Shown here: positions 37,645 to 46,759 of the stretch, piece by piece | Layout of the letters: every line of letters starts with the position of its first letter | How positions within the stretch are numbered: the stretch's first letter is position 1 | Notes under the pieces: generated by a model | Database searches by the model: none | Told to the model about the DNA's origin: nothing | The model's input: only the letters and a program-made list of their open reading frames with translations | Position numbers and translations under genes: made by a program | DNA from: Niveispirillum irakense DSM 11586 | Lineage (GTDB): Bacteria; Pseudomonadota; Alphaproteobacteria; Azospirillales; Azospirillaceae | NCBI RefSeq assembly: GCF_000429645.1 | Contig: NZ_AUCG01000020.1 | Span: 124,001 to 188,000 of the forward strand | Reading direction: 5' to 3' | DNA: 64,000 nt

Positions 37645-39177
37645 CTACAGGCCCACCTCAGCGCTGGCGACGCGGATGATTTCAATCAGCCGTCCCACTG
37701 TCAGCCCATCCGATTCCGGCAGGGTTTCCTCCGGATCATGGCCGCGCAACAGGGCAGCGGTGTTGCGATAATGGCGGCGTGCCTCATCCAGCTTTCCCTC
37801 CGTGATCGCCAGTCGCGCCAGGGCGAAATGGGCCAGCACAAAGTTGGGGTCCAGGAACAGGGCACGTTTCAGCGATTGTGCAGCTTCCCGCAAGTCACCG
37901 CATTCCTGCCGGATCATGGCCAGCAGGTAGTGGCGCTCCGGTGCCAGCTTGTCGATGGCGATGGCGCGCTGGCACCAGTCCGCCGCCTCCCCCAGCCGCC
38001 CTTCATTGGCGAACAGCCGCGCCAGCAGGCCCATGCAGCGCCCATCGGTCGCCACTTCCGCCGCGTGAGCCTGCAAAAGCGCAATCGCTTCCTGGAACCG
38101 GCCGGCGATATAAAGCGCGCAGGCTTCGGCAAAAAGATCCTGCACCTCCATCGGCGGTTCCGGCGGCGCGGCTGGTGGCTGGGGCACTTCCGGAAGGGCC
38201 GGGGAAGTGGCGGGGGGCAGGGAGGGGGAGGGGAGGTGTGCCGCAGCCGGTGCTGATGCGGGCGTGGCGGTCAGCGGGTCGGGCACCAGCAGCAGCGGTG
38301 TTACCGGCAAAGTCATTACCGGCGGGCTGAGCTTGCGATAGATGGTGGCGCCGGGAAAGCCGCTGAACACGAAGGGGGAGAACAGCTCCGACGATCCTTC
38401 AACGGCTGCCGCGACCAGCCACCCGCCTTCAACCAGTGAATGGTGCAGGTTGGACACGACGCGCCGCCCCGTATCGAAGCTGAAATACATCAGCACGTTG
38501 CGGCAGAAGATGATGTCCATGGCATTGGTATTGTTCAGCACCGACGGGTACTGGTCCTCCGCCAGATTATGATAGGCAAAGGTCACCATGCGCTTGATAT
38601 GGGGGGCGATCTCATACCGGTTGTTGCGCTGGGTGAAGTAGCGCTTGCGCACGTCTGGATCGATCCCCCGGAACGACCATTCGCTGTAAATCCCGTCCAT
38701 TCCCCGACGTAAGGAGCGGGGGTTGATATCCGTCGCCAGCAGGGTGATGTGCCATTTGGCAATATCCGGGATCAGTTGATCCAGCAGGATCGCCATGGAA
38801 TAGGCTTCCTCGCCGGTGGAGCAGGCAACGCTCCAGATGCGCAGATTGCGCCCGGCCTGCCGGCGGGCCTGGATCAGAGGCGGCAGGATTTCCTGTGCCA
38901 GCACTTCAAAACTGCGCGGCTCGCGGAAAAAATAGGTCTCGCCAATGGTCAGATGGCTGGCGAGCGTTTCGATCTGCTCGCGGGAGGGCTGAACCGCCAG
39001 GAAATAGCGCATGCAGGTTTCGGCATTGGCGAAGCCCAGCTCCGGTGCCATCTGGCGCAGGCTGCGTTCAAGGTCGCCCCAGCGCTGCGGCGGGTAATGC
39101 AACCCCATCCGCGCACTCAGGAATGCGCTGAATTCTGCCAACAGGTTGGGGATGCCGGCCCCATCCATCTCTGTCAC
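37645..39177 (-). CDS. cheR: CheR methyltransferase with TPR domain (WspC-like)
   Basis: 510 residues. The N-terminal CheR methyltransferase (about 1-280) has TIGETYFFREPRSFEVL, SAM-binding IWSVACSTGEEAYSMAI, TDINPRSLRRG and DIIFCRNVLMYFS. A Pro/Ala-rich linker (about 285-340) leads to a TPR region (about 345-490, FAEACALYIAGRFQEAIALL; FVLAHFALARLAITEGKLDEA). TPR-bearing CheR is characteristic of WspC and other non-flagellar systems. Start overlaps the preceding cheW stop by 4 bp. Confidence 0.94.
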   Translation of the reverse strand: MTEMDGAGIPNLLAEFSAFLSARMGLHYPPQRWGDLERSLRQMAPELGFANAETCMRYFLAVQPSREQIETLASHLTIGETYFFREPRSFEVLAQEILPPLIQARRQAGRNLRIWSVACSTGEEAYSMAILLDQLIPDIAKWHITLLATDINPRSLRRGMDGIYSEWSFRGIDPDVRKRYFTQRNNRYEIAPHIKRMVTFAYHNLAEDQYPSVLNNTNAMDIIFCRNVLMYFSFDTGRRVVSNLHHSLVEGGWLVAAAVEGSSELFSPFVFSGFPGATIYRKLSPPVMTLPVTPLLLVPDPLTATPASAPAAAHLPSPSLPPATSPALPEVPQPPAAPPEPPMEVQDLFAEACALYIAGRFQEAIALLQAHAAEVATDGRCMGLLARLFANEGRLGEAADWCQRAIAIDKLAPERHYLLAMIRQECGDLREAAQSLKRALFLDPNFVLAHFALARLAITEGKLDEARRHYRNTAALLRGHDPEETLPESDGLTVGRLIEIIRVASAEVGL

Positions 39178-39659
39178 CGTGCGGCCCCCATGGCGACGTC
39201 AAGCTCACGCTCTTCTTCCATTGATAAAAAGCGGTCAATATCATGGATGAAAACAGGGCCATCAGGCAGGCTCATCACCGCATCAAAATAGCGGGTGCCG
39301 GGCACGATACCATCGGTGGGGCGCAAATCTTCCGGATCGCGGTGGATGGTGCCATCCACATGATCAACCAGCAGGGCAACCAGACGGCTGGACGCCTGCA
39401 CAATCACCAGCGCATCATCCAGGCGCGGCTGGCGCGAAGGTAAACCGAAACGCTGTCGCAGATCGAACATGGGAACGATCTGGCCCGCCACATCAATCAC
39501 TCCCATCACCACGGGCGGCGCGGCCGGCAAGGGGGTCACGGCCACCGATGCGGTTACCCGCTCCACCCGGTCCAGGCGAAGGGCATAGGCGCGACCGTCC
39601 AGTTGGAACAGCAGCAAAGCCACCTGCGTGTCATCATGCTGATGCCGGAAATCACTCAT
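39174..39659 (-). CDS. cheW: CheW coupling protein (WspB-like), first gene of the chemosensory operon
   Basis: 161 residues, CheW domain throughout (LLLFQLDGRAYALRLDRVERV, GVIDVAGQIVPMFDLRQRFG, LVALLVDHVDGTI). It begins the operon cheW-cheR-cheW-mcp-cheA-cheB. The 271-bp gap upstream, shared with the divergent osmC-like gene, must hold the promoter; I saw no clear consensus there. Confidence 0.92.
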   Translation of the reverse strand: MSDFRHQHDDTQVALLLFQLDGRAYALRLDRVERVTASVAVTPLPAAPPVVMGVIDVAGQIVPMFDLRQRFGLPSRQPRLDDALVIVQASSRLVALLVDHVDGTIHRDPEDLRPTDGIVPGTRYFDAVMSLPDGPVFIHDIDRFLSMEEERELDVAMGAAR

Positions 39660-39930
39660 ACTGCGCGCATCCTGGTCCAGTCTGATGGGGCCGTCGTCTT
39701 AATGGACTCAAAAAACAGGCCCGGCTAGTGCTTCTTTCAGCCGATCTGTCCTGGTCCGCGTGGTTGGTGGTAGCGGATCATATAACACGCGATGCCGATC
39801 GACATAGGTCGGACCCGGCACTTCTCCTGCAAATCACAGCCATGACGATACTGGGGGTGCCAGCCGGTGGTTAAACCCGGCGGGCGCTGCCATGATCCCG
39901 TTGCGAAACGGAATGCCGGGAGGGACAGCA

Positions 39931-40401
39931 ATGAGCGCGGAGCATGAATATGGGTGCCGCATCCAATGGACCGGTGATCGGGGGCAGGGCACCCGCACCT
40001 ATCGCGGCTATGATCGTACATGGGATATCGTGACACCGGGCAAACCGGTGATCCATTGTTCCAACGATCCCCTGCTGGGCGGCAATCCCGGCCTGCCAAA
40101 CCCGGAAGACCTGCTTCTGGCCAGCCTGTCCGCCTGCCACATGCTTTGGTATCTGCATCTGGCCAGCAATGCCGGGATCATTGTGCGATCTTATAAAGAC
40201 GATCCCGTCGCGGTCGGGGAGACGGCACCCAGTGGGGCGGGCCGCTTTTTGCGGGCCACGCTGCGTCCCCATATCCTGGTGGAAGCAGGGGCCGATCTGG
40301 ACCGGGCCGATGCGATCCATCATGAAATCCACAAGGTCTGTTTCATCGCCCGGTCGGTGAATTTTCCGGTGGAATATGCGGCAACCTACGACCTGAAATA
40401 A
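39931..40401 (+). CDS. OsmC-family peroxiredoxin-like protein
   Basis: 156 residues. The two redox cysteines of the OsmC/Ohr fold are at Cys69 (LLLASLSACHMLWYLHLA) and Cys137 (HEIHKVCFIARSV). SNDPLLGGNPGLPNPEDLLL is the conserved N-terminal motif. Members reduce organic hydroperoxides; this one belongs to the broader OsmC/YhfA-like group. The ATG at 39931 has GGGAGGGA 5-12 bp ahead; an earlier ATG at 39892 lacks one. Divergent from the chemosensory operon, function probably independent. Confidence 0.9.
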   Translation: MSAEHEYGCRIQWTGDRGQGTRTYRGYDRTWDIVTPGKPVIHCSNDPLLGGNPGLPNPEDLLLASLSACHMLWYLHLASNAGIIVRSYKDDPVAVGETAPSGAGRFLRATLRPHILVEAGADLDRADAIHHEIHKVCFIARSVNFPVEYAATYDLK

Positions 40402-40720
40402 GCGGCTTGCCGCTGGTGAAGACCCGTTTGACCGCCTGACCGCTTCTTCAAGCGTGCCCGTGATCCCCTACGCCGGTGTGCAAAGCTGCTGCGCAAAAAA
40501 TAGTCAGCCATCGATATTGAAAATGACTCGCAATATCGATTAGGAGGGTAAGGGAACGCAGCGGGCACGAAAACCGCCCCCGAAGCGGAGTGATTATTAA
40601 TCTCATATAGGGGTGATGCCTCATCCCTTGCGTCCGGCGGTTCCAACCCTGCCGGCGGAGACCAGCAAACAGTGAAGTGGGGATGGTGGCCTTCACGGGT
40701 CGCCTTTTGGGGAAATGAGA
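40402..40720. other. Control region of the TonB receptor operon
   Basis: 319 bp without a gene. It holds the 31-bp palindrome at 40510-40540 and, near the end, the GGGGA Shine-Dalgarno at 40709-40713. The short hairpin AGCGGC-TT-GCCGCT just after the osmC stop lacks a T tract. Nothing else was recognised. Confidence 0.7.
40510..40540. promoter_or_regulatory. 31-bp palindrome ahead of the siderophore receptor, possible iron-responsive operator
   Basis: ATCGATATTG (40510-40519) and CAATATCGAT (40531-40540) are exact complements around AAAATGACTCG. The stretch TTGAAAATGACTCGCAATA also looks like a degenerate Fur box. Position before an iron-uptake operon supports iron control; the exact regulator is unproven. 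Confidence 0.55.
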
Positions 40721-42874
40721 ATGGCAATGTTGAAGATGGCGAACGTGCCCGGTCACCGGTGCGCGGCGACGGCGATCACCCTGGCCCTGGCAGCCTTTGC
40801 CGCTGCCAGCCTGCCTGCACAGGCGGTTGAGAACAGCACGGTGACGGACGAGATCATCGTCTGGGGCAAAGGCTATGGCAGCAATGTCGCCGGCACCAAG
40901 ACCCTGGTGCCGCTGCGGGAAACGCCGAACACCGTCACCGTGATCGATCGCGAACGGATCGAGCTGCAAAATCTGGTGACGCTGGAAGACCTGGCCACGC
41001 AGACGGTGGGGATTACCGTCACCGGTGTGTCCAGTGAAAACCCCTCCTTCCTGTCGCGCGGCTTTTCCATCGACAATTACCTGATCGACGGCGTGCCCGG
41101 CATTGGCGGCGTCGCCTTCCCGGCTGTGGTGCCGGACCTGTTCCTGTATGAGCGGGTGGAGGTGTTGCGCGGGCCCGCCGGCCTTTTCAGCGGGTCTGGC
41201 AGCCCGGCGGGCTCCATCAATCTGGTGCGCAAGCGCCCGCTGGATGAAGCCCGGATCAGCGGCAGCGTCGGCTATGGTTCCTGGGATAATTACCGGGCCG
41301 AGGTGGATATCTCCCAGCCTTTGACCGCCGATGGCAGCATCAAGGCGCGTGTGGGCGCGCTCTACCATGATCAGGACCAGTTCTACGATGTGGCGCACCG
41401 GCGCCGGCAACTGGCCTATGGGGTGGTGGAATTCGATCTCACCGCCGACACCACCCTGACCACAGGTGGTCATTACGAGAATTTCAAGCCGGCAATCCAG
41501 ACGGGCTTGCCGGGATATCGCGGTGGCGGGCTGCTGGATGTGCGCCGCTCCACCTATCTGGGGGCGGACTGGAATCGGCTGGAATCCGATATCTGGCAGG
41601 CTTATGCCGAGTTGCGCCACGATTTCGGCGGTGGTTGGGTCGGTCGGGTCACCGGGCAATATACCGATATTAAGCGCGACGATGTGTATGCCTATATCGG
41701 CAGCCAGCCGGTGACGCCCACCAATGGCTGGACCAACCATATCGACTATCTGGGCCTGTACGAGTCCGACCTCTGGTCGGTGGATGCCAATGCCGTGGGC
41801 AGCATCCGTGCCTTTGGCCGGGACCATGATGTGGTGGTGGGCGGCGATTATCAGCGCCGTGGCTATGATAATCTCTATGGCCGGACCAGCAATATTACCC
41901 GTATTGACGTGTTCAACCCCAACAATGCGGTGGATGAGCATGAGATTCCGCTGAATGGTGGAACCTCCGATGTGACCGAGCAATATGGCGTTTATGGCCA
42001 GACCCGGATCAAGCCGCTGGATGGCACCACCCTGGTCCTGGGGGGCCGTCTGTCCTGGTGGGATTATGAGACGGTGAATATCTACCCCACCCGCGGCACG
42101 CCTACGGGCTACAGCCAGAAGGGCGAATTCACGCCCTATTTCGGGCTGGTCCAGGATCTGGCATCCAACGTTTCAGCCTATGTCAGCTATGCCGACATCT
42201 TCACCCCGCAATCCCAGCGCACGGCGGATGGCAAGCAGATCGACCCGATGAGCGGCCGGCAGCTTGAAGGTGGCATCAAGACCAATGTGCTGGATGACCG
42301 GTTGCTGCTGTCGGCGGCGATCTACCGGATCGAGCAGACCAACCGCGCCTATGCCGATCCGGACAATACCGGCTTCTACCTCGCCCTGGGTGAAGTGGAG
42401 AGCAAGGGGATCGAGTTGGAAGCCAATGGCCGCCTGACCGACAACTGGACGATCAATGCCGGCTATGCGCTGAACAAGAACAAGTACAAGCGCGATGCCA
42501 CGGCCAGCAACGAGGGCCAGTCCGCCCAGCCCGTGATCCCGAAACATTCCTTCAAGCTGTTCACCAATTACACCGTGACGGAAGGCATGCTGGATGGGTT
42601 GAGCCTGGGCGGCGGCGTCAACTGGCTGTCGGAGACGGAAGGCGGCCTGCCCGCCAGCCGGGTGGCCAGCGGCATCGGCACGCTGGTGGAGCAGGACAGC
42701 TACGCCGTGTTCAGCCTGCGTGCCGGCTATAAGATCAACGAGAATATCAGCGTGAACGCCAATCTGGAAAACGCGTTCGACAAGGTCTATTACGCCCGCA
42801 TCAGCGCCACCGGACGCGGCAATTTCTACGGGACGCCGCGTAACTTCCATCTCTCGATCAAGGCGACCTACTGA
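40721..42874 (+). CDS. TonB-dependent siderophore receptor
   Basis: 717 residues. Signal peptide about 1-34 (ITLALAAFAAASLPAQA). TonB-box-like DEIIVWGKG. Plug domain (LRETPNTVTVIDRERIE, RGFSIDNYLIDGVPGIGG, YERVEVLRGPAGLFSGSGSP-AGSINLVRKRP). Then a 22-strand barrel ending in aromatic-rich NFHLSIKATY. The FhuE/FpvA-like siderophore group. ATG 40721 has GGGGA 7 bp before it; 40715 is too close to that SD. The stop overlaps the next start (TGATG), and the downstream DUF3649-PepSY-DUF3325 genes are typical for ferric-siderophore reduction. Confidence 0.94.
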   Translation: MAMLKMANVPGHRCAATAITLALAAFAAASLPAQAVENSTVTDEIIVWGKGYGSNVAGTKTLVPLRETPNTVTVIDRERIELQNLVTLEDLATQTVGITVTGVSSENPSFLSRGFSIDNYLIDGVPGIGGVAFPAVVPDLFLYERVEVLRGPAGLFSGSGSPAGSINLVRKRPLDEARISGSVGYGSWDNYRAEVDISQPLTADGSIKARVGALYHDQDQFYDVAHRRRQLAYGVVEFDLTADTTLTTGGHYENFKPAIQTGLPGYRGGGLLDVRRSTYLGADWNRLESDIWQAYAELRHDFGGGWVGRVTGQYTDIKRDDVYAYIGSQPVTPTNGWTNHIDYLGLYESDLWSVDANAVGSIRAFGRDHDVVVGGDYQRRGYDNLYGRTSNITRIDVFNPNNAVDEHEIPLNGGTSDVTEQYGVYGQTRIKPLDGTTLVLGGRLSWWDYETVNIYPTRGTPTGYSQKGEFTPYFGLVQDLASNVSAYVSYADIFTPQSQRTADGKQIDPMSGRQLEGGIKTNVLDDRLLLSAAIYRIEQTNRAYADPDNTGFYLALGEVESKGIELEANGRLTDNWTINAGYALNKNKYKRDATASNEGQSAQPVIPKHSFKLFTNYTVTEGMLDGLSLGGGVNWLSETEGGLPASRVASGIGTLVEQDSYAVFSLRAGYKINENISVNANLENAFDKVYYARISATGRGNFYGTPRNFHLSIKATY

Positions 42875-43179
42875 TGGCGCGGGCGGCGGTCAAACCCACA
42901 GCCCGGCAGCGGCTGGACGTTGCCCTGCGCGCCCTGGCGGCCATTGCCGGCGGCTATGGCGTGGCGGCGGCGGCTACGGCTTTCCTGGCGCGCGTCCTGC
43001 CCATGGGGCGGGCGGACGCGACGACCGCCGCCATGCTGGCATCCTTCCTGATCTTCGTCACCATCGCCTTATGGGCCTTCGCGGCCCGTAATGTTCTGGT
43101 GGTGTGGGGTGCCATCCTGCTGCTGGGCGGCGGGATGGCCCTGTTTGTCCTTCTGGGGCTGGGGGTGAACGCGCCATGA
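42874..43179 (+). CDS. Small inner-membrane protein, DUF3649-like
   Basis: 101 residues with about three membrane helices (LAAIAGGYGVAAAATAFLA, TTAAMLASFLIFVTIALWAF, VLVVWGAILLLGGGMALFVLL). It resembles DUF3649 proteins that sit between TonB siderophore receptors and PepSY reductase-like proteins. Function is not established; a role in iron handling is inferred from the operon. Confidence 0.8.
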   Translation: MARAAVKPTARQRLDVALRALAAIAGGYGVAAAATAFLARVLPMGRADATTAAMLASFLIFVTIALWAFAARNVLVVWGAILLLGGGMALFVLLGLGVNAP

Positions 43180-44753
43180 AGAACACATTGCGCCAATCCA
43201 TGGCCTGGCTGCACAACTGGGCCGGGCTGCTGGCGGGCTGGATCCTGTTCGCCATGTTCCTGACCGGGACCGCCAGCTATTTCCGTCCCGAAATTTCCGC
43301 CTGGATGCGGCCTGAACTGGCCCAGGTGACCGATGCCGATCAGGCCATCCTGAAGGCGCTGGATCATCTGGCCCGGCATCAGCCCGACGCCACACAATGG
43401 ACCGTCATGGCGCCCGACCCGCGTGGCGCCGGTGTCAGTGTGTTCTGGCAGCACCCCAGGGCTGAGGGGGAAGGCCGGCGGCGTGGCCGTTTTGGCAGCG
43501 CCACCCTTGATCCTGCCACCGGGGACGTGACGCAGGCGCGGGAGACGCGCGGCGGGGAATTTTTCTACCGGTTCCATTTCCAGCTACAGCTTCCCCATCC
43601 GTGGGGGCGGTGGCTGGCCGGTGTCTGCGCCATGCTGATGCTGGCCGCCATCATCAGCGGCGTCATCACCCATAAGCGCATCTTCGCCGATTTCTTCACC
43701 TTCCGTCCGCGCAAGGGGCAGCGGTCCTGGCTGGATGCCCATAATGTCACCGCCGTGCTGGCGCTGCCCTTCCATGTCATGATCACCTATACCGGGCTGG
43801 TGACCCTGATGCTGATGTATATGCCCTGGGGCATCATGGCCAATTACAAGGATGCCGATAGCTATTTTGCGGAGAGTTTCCGCGATCCGCCGGCGGTGGA
43901 GGCCACGGGCACGCGGGCGGATATGGTAGATTTCGCGCCCCTGTTGCGCCAGGCCCGAGACCTGTACGGCGGCGCGCGGATCGGGCGGATCACGGTCAGC
44001 CATCCCGGCGATGCGGCAGCGCAGGTGGAGATTTCCCCGCACGGGGCGACAGGCCTTTCCTATCGCCACACGCCGGTTGTCTTTGCCGCCACTGATGGTC
44101 GGCTGATCACAACCCCCGTGCCCCATGATCCCGCCTTCCTCACCGGCTCGGTAATGGTCGGGCTGCATATGGGTTTGTTCGCCGGGCCGGTGCTGCGCTG
44201 GCTTTATTTCATCGCGGGTCTGGCCGGTAGTGCCATGGTTGGCACCGGGCTGGTGCTGTGGGCGGTGAAACGGCGCACGCCCATGCCAGCATCCGGGCGG
44301 CTGCCATTCGGTCAGCGGCTGGTGGAAATCCTGAATATCGGCACCCTTACCGGCCTGCCGGCCGGCATGGCCGCCTTTTTCCTGGCCAACCGGCTGATCC
44401 CGACCGGTCTGGAAGGGCGGGCGGATATGGAGGTGGCGGCCACGTTCTGGGTATGGGGGCTGTTCCACCTTTTCGCCTTGGTCCGACCGGCGAAACGGGC
44501 CTGGATAGAGGGTTTTGCCGTGGCCGGACTGCTGTTCCTGATCTTGCCGCTGGTCAATCTCTTCACCAGCCCGCGCCATCTGGGTATCAGCTTGCCGGCG
44601 GGGGATTGGTTCATGGTGTCGTTCGATTGTGCCTTCTGGGCCATCGGTTTCAGCCTGCTGCTGATCGCCCGGACCCTGCAGAAACGCCCGGCGGCGCCGG
44701 TGCGCAAGGCCCGGTCACAGCCGGCCACCCTGTCGGCGGAGGCAGCGGAATGA
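43176..44753 (+). CDS. PepSY-associated transmembrane protein, putative ferric-siderophore reductase
   Basis: 525 residues, PepSY_TM family. Helices include LLAGWILFAMFLTGTASYF, WLAGVCAMLMLAAIISGVIT and GLFAGPVLRWLYFIAGLAGS. Histidines in the helices (SMAWLHNWAG, QLPHPWGR, LPFHVMITYTG, GLHMGLF) are the likely heme ligands. Family members are proposed to reduce ferric siderophores at the inner membrane. Start at 43176 overlaps the DUF3649 stop. Confidence 0.87.
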   Translation: MKNTLRQSMAWLHNWAGLLAGWILFAMFLTGTASYFRPEISAWMRPELAQVTDADQAILKALDHLARHQPDATQWTVMAPDPRGAGVSVFWQHPRAEGEGRRRGRFGSATLDPATGDVTQARETRGGEFFYRFHFQLQLPHPWGRWLAGVCAMLMLAAIISGVITHKRIFADFFTFRPRKGQRSWLDAHNVTAVLALPFHVMITYTGLVTLMLMYMPWGIMANYKDADSYFAESFRDPPAVEATGTRADMVDFAPLLRQARDLYGGARIGRITVSHPGDAAAQVEISPHGATGLSYRHTPVVFAATDGRLITTPVPHDPAFLTGSVMVGLHMGLFAGPVLRWLYFIAGLAGSAMVGTGLVLWAVKRRTPMPASGRLPFGQRLVEILNIGTLTGLPAGMAAFFLANRLIPTGLEGRADMEVAATFWVWGLFHLFALVRPAKRAWIEGFAVAGLLFLILPLVNLFTSPRHLGISLPAGDWFMVSFDCAFWAIGFSLLLIARTLQKRPAAPVRKARSQPATLSAEAAE

Positions 44754-45085
44754 CCATGCTGTTGATGTTCGCCTTGGCCCTGCTGGGCTTCTGCGGCCTG
44801 TCTTTGTCGCTGTCCCGCCACCATGCGGATGCGCTGGGCGACTATCCGGCCCCGGCGGTTGAACGGCGCTGGCGCTGGGCGGGCGGGCTGTTGATTGTCC
44901 TTTCGCTCGCCATACCGTTGCTTCGGGTGGATTATGGCGTCGCCTTTGTTGAGTGGTTCGGCCTTGCCACGGTGGCGGCGCTGATTGTCGTCGGGCTTTT
45001 GACCTGGCGGCCCAAACGTCTACCCTGGCTGGCGGTGCCAGCGGTGACGGCGGTACTGGCGGGATTGATCGGGCTGGCCCTGTGA
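44750..45085 (+). CDS. DUF3325-like small membrane protein
   Basis: 111 residues with about four helices (MLLMFALALLGFCGLSLSLS, AGGLLIVLSLAIPLL, WFGLATVAALIVVGLLTW, LAVPAVTAVLAGLIGLAL). SLSRHHADAL after the first helix is family-like. It ends the receptor operon; starts inside the PepSY stop. Function unknown. Confidence 0.8.
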   Translation: MTMLLMFALALLGFCGLSLSLSRHHADALGDYPAPAVERRWRWAGGLLIVLSLAIPLLRVDYGVAFVEWFGLATVAALIVVGLLTWRPKRLPWLAVPAVTAVLAGLIGLAL

Positions 45086-45233
45086 AGAATTCCGGCCAAT
45101 TTCCATTCCATACGGGCCAAGCTTCTACAAATCCTTATAAGACAAGGGATTAGGTCTGTCCGGTCTTGTTGGACAGGATCGTTCCTTTGCGATAGCCGTA
45201 GAGTAACAACCCGTAACTGACCGGTCCCGACCG

Positions 45234-46271
45234 ATGCTTGTCTTCCATTCCGACGCCTCGCTGCTGCAGAACCCGCCCACCTTCTTCCGCCATGGGCGGC
45301 TGATGCCGCATCCGGAAACGTCGGAGCGCTATCGCGTGCTGCGCGATGCCGTGACGGGCGCGGGCCACGTGCTGCATCTGGCGCCGGATGCCGGGGTGGC
45401 GTCGATCAAGGCCGTGCATGCGCCGGATTATGTGGAATTCCTGCGCACCGCCTGGGACCGCCGGGGCGAGTTGAAGAATGTGGGGGAGGAGTTGCTGGCG
45501 ACCCAGTTCCCCCGCGTCGGCATGGATACGCGGCCCGTCGGCCTGCAAGGCCAGTTGGGCTTCTATCTTGGCGACACCTCCACCTCCATCCGGGGCGACA
45601 CCTGGGATGCCGCCTATGGCGCCGCCCAGGCGGCGGTGGCGCTGGCCGACCATGTCGGTGATGCGGCACTGAAGGGGGAGGCGGCAACCGCCTATGCCCT
45701 GTGCCGCCCGCCGGGACACCATGCTTACACGGCCTATGGCAGCGGCTTCTGCTATCTGAACAATTCCGCCATCGCCGCGCAGCGGCTGCGCGAGAAGTTG
45801 GGCCGCCCGGTGGCGGTGCTGGATATCGACGTGCATCATGGCAATGGCACCCAGGGCATTTTCTATGACCGTGCCGATGTGCTGACCATCTCCATCCATG
45901 CCGATACCAGCAGCTACTTCCCCTTCTATTGCGGCTATCAGGGGGAAACGGGCCTTGGCGCCGGGGAAGGCTTCAACATCAACATGCCGCTGGCCCATGG
46001 CAGCGGCAATGAGGTGTGGCTGGCTGCCATCCGTGATGGGCTGGACCGCGTTGCCGGCTTTGGCGCAGCGGCCCTGGTCGTGGCACTGGGGCTGGATGCG
46101 TCGGAGGAAGACCCGATCGGCGCCCTGAAGGTGACGACGGACGGCTTCCGTGAAGCCGGCGCGTTGATCGCGTCCGCCGGCCTGCCCACGGCCTTCGTCC
46201 AGGAAGGCGGTTATCTGTGCGAGGCGCTGCCGCGCAATCTGGTGGCCTTCCTGAGCGGGGTGGGCGGGTAA
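45234..46271 (+). CDS. Histone-deacetylase-family amidohydrolase (acetylpolyamine amidohydrolase-like)
   Basis: 345 residues, zinc hydrolase of the arginase/deacetylase fold. Catalytic His pair in CRPPGHHAYTA. Zinc ligands Asp and His in LDIDVHHGNGTQGIFYD and a distal Asp in ALGLDASEEDP. Bacterial members deacetylate acetylpolyamines or related amides; the substrate here is unassigned. Single gene; its stop abuts the convergent RES toxin stop with no base between them. Confidence 0.92.
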   Translation: MLVFHSDASLLQNPPTFFRHGRLMPHPETSERYRVLRDAVTGAGHVLHLAPDAGVASIKAVHAPDYVEFLRTAWDRRGELKNVGEELLATQFPRVGMDTRPVGLQGQLGFYLGDTSTSIRGDTWDAAYGAAQAAVALADHVGDAALKGEAATAYALCRPPGHHAYTAYGSGFCYLNNSAIAAQRLREKLGRPVAVLDIDVHHGNGTQGIFYDRADVLTISIHADTSSYFPFYCGYQGETGLGAGEGFNINMPLAHGSGNEVWLAAIRDGLDRVAGFGAAALVVALGLDASEEDPIGALKVTTDGFREAGALIASAGLPTAFVQEGGYLCEALPRNLVAFLSGVGG

Positions 46272-46281
46272 TCATCCCGCC
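46263..46281. terminator. Hairpin holding both convergent stop codons
   Basis: GGCGGG (46263-46268) pairs with CCCGCC (46276-46281). The loop TAATCAT contains the deacetylase TAA and the complement of the toxin TGA. No T tract on either side, so termination strength is uncertain. Confidence 0.4.
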
Positions 46282-46757
46282 GGGCCGAACAGCCGCGCGT
46301 CCCAATGCAGGGGGCGCGGTCGGCTGGCCCGGATATCCGCGAAATCCGGGTGTAATTGGTTGATCAGCAGGTTGCGTTCCATCCCCATGGCGGGTAGCGA
46401 CGGGACGATCAGCACCGCACTGCGGCGGCTGTCATACCAGGCATCGCCAAAGGCGCGGCTCGCCCCCAGATCGGCATCGCGCCAGCCGGGCAGGTCGTTG
46501 CCGGATACCTCCTCTGGCCTGACATGATCGGGGATAAGGATATCGGCGAATTGCTGGCCCGTCGGCACCTTGCCAATATTGGTATGGACCAGCTTTTCCA
46601 GCATCGCGGTGGCGAAACCGATACCGGCATAGATCACGTAACGACCGGGGCTGTTCCAGCGACCGCCCGTGCGGAAGGCGCCACCGCCATCCAGCAGTGG
46701 GAACCGGTCATCGGCGATGCGGTAGCCGGTCAGTCCTACGCTCCGCTCACCCGCCAT
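46272..46757 (-). CDS. RES-domain toxin
   Basis: 161 residues, RES family (ParT/MbcT-like NAD+-degrading or ADP-ribosylating toxins). The three name residues are visible: Arg in RTGGRWNSPGRYVIYAG, Glu in TAMLEKLVHTN and Ser in SAVLIVPSLP. It follows the antitoxin by 2 bp on the same strand, the usual order. Full length, so probably active. Confidence 0.92.
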   Translation of the reverse strand: MAGERSVGLTGYRIADDRFPLLDGGGAFRTGGRWNSPGRYVIYAGIGFATAMLEKLVHTNIGKVPTGQQFADILIPDHVRPEEVSGNDLPGWRDADLGASRAFGDAWYDSRRSAVLIVPSLPAMGMERNLLINQLHPDFADIRASRPRPLHWDARLFGPAG

Positions 46758-46759
46758 GG

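Noticed and set aside
45156-45176. CTGTCC/GGACAG hairpin after the iron operon
   Set aside because: Only six pairs, no T tract; too weak to call a terminator.
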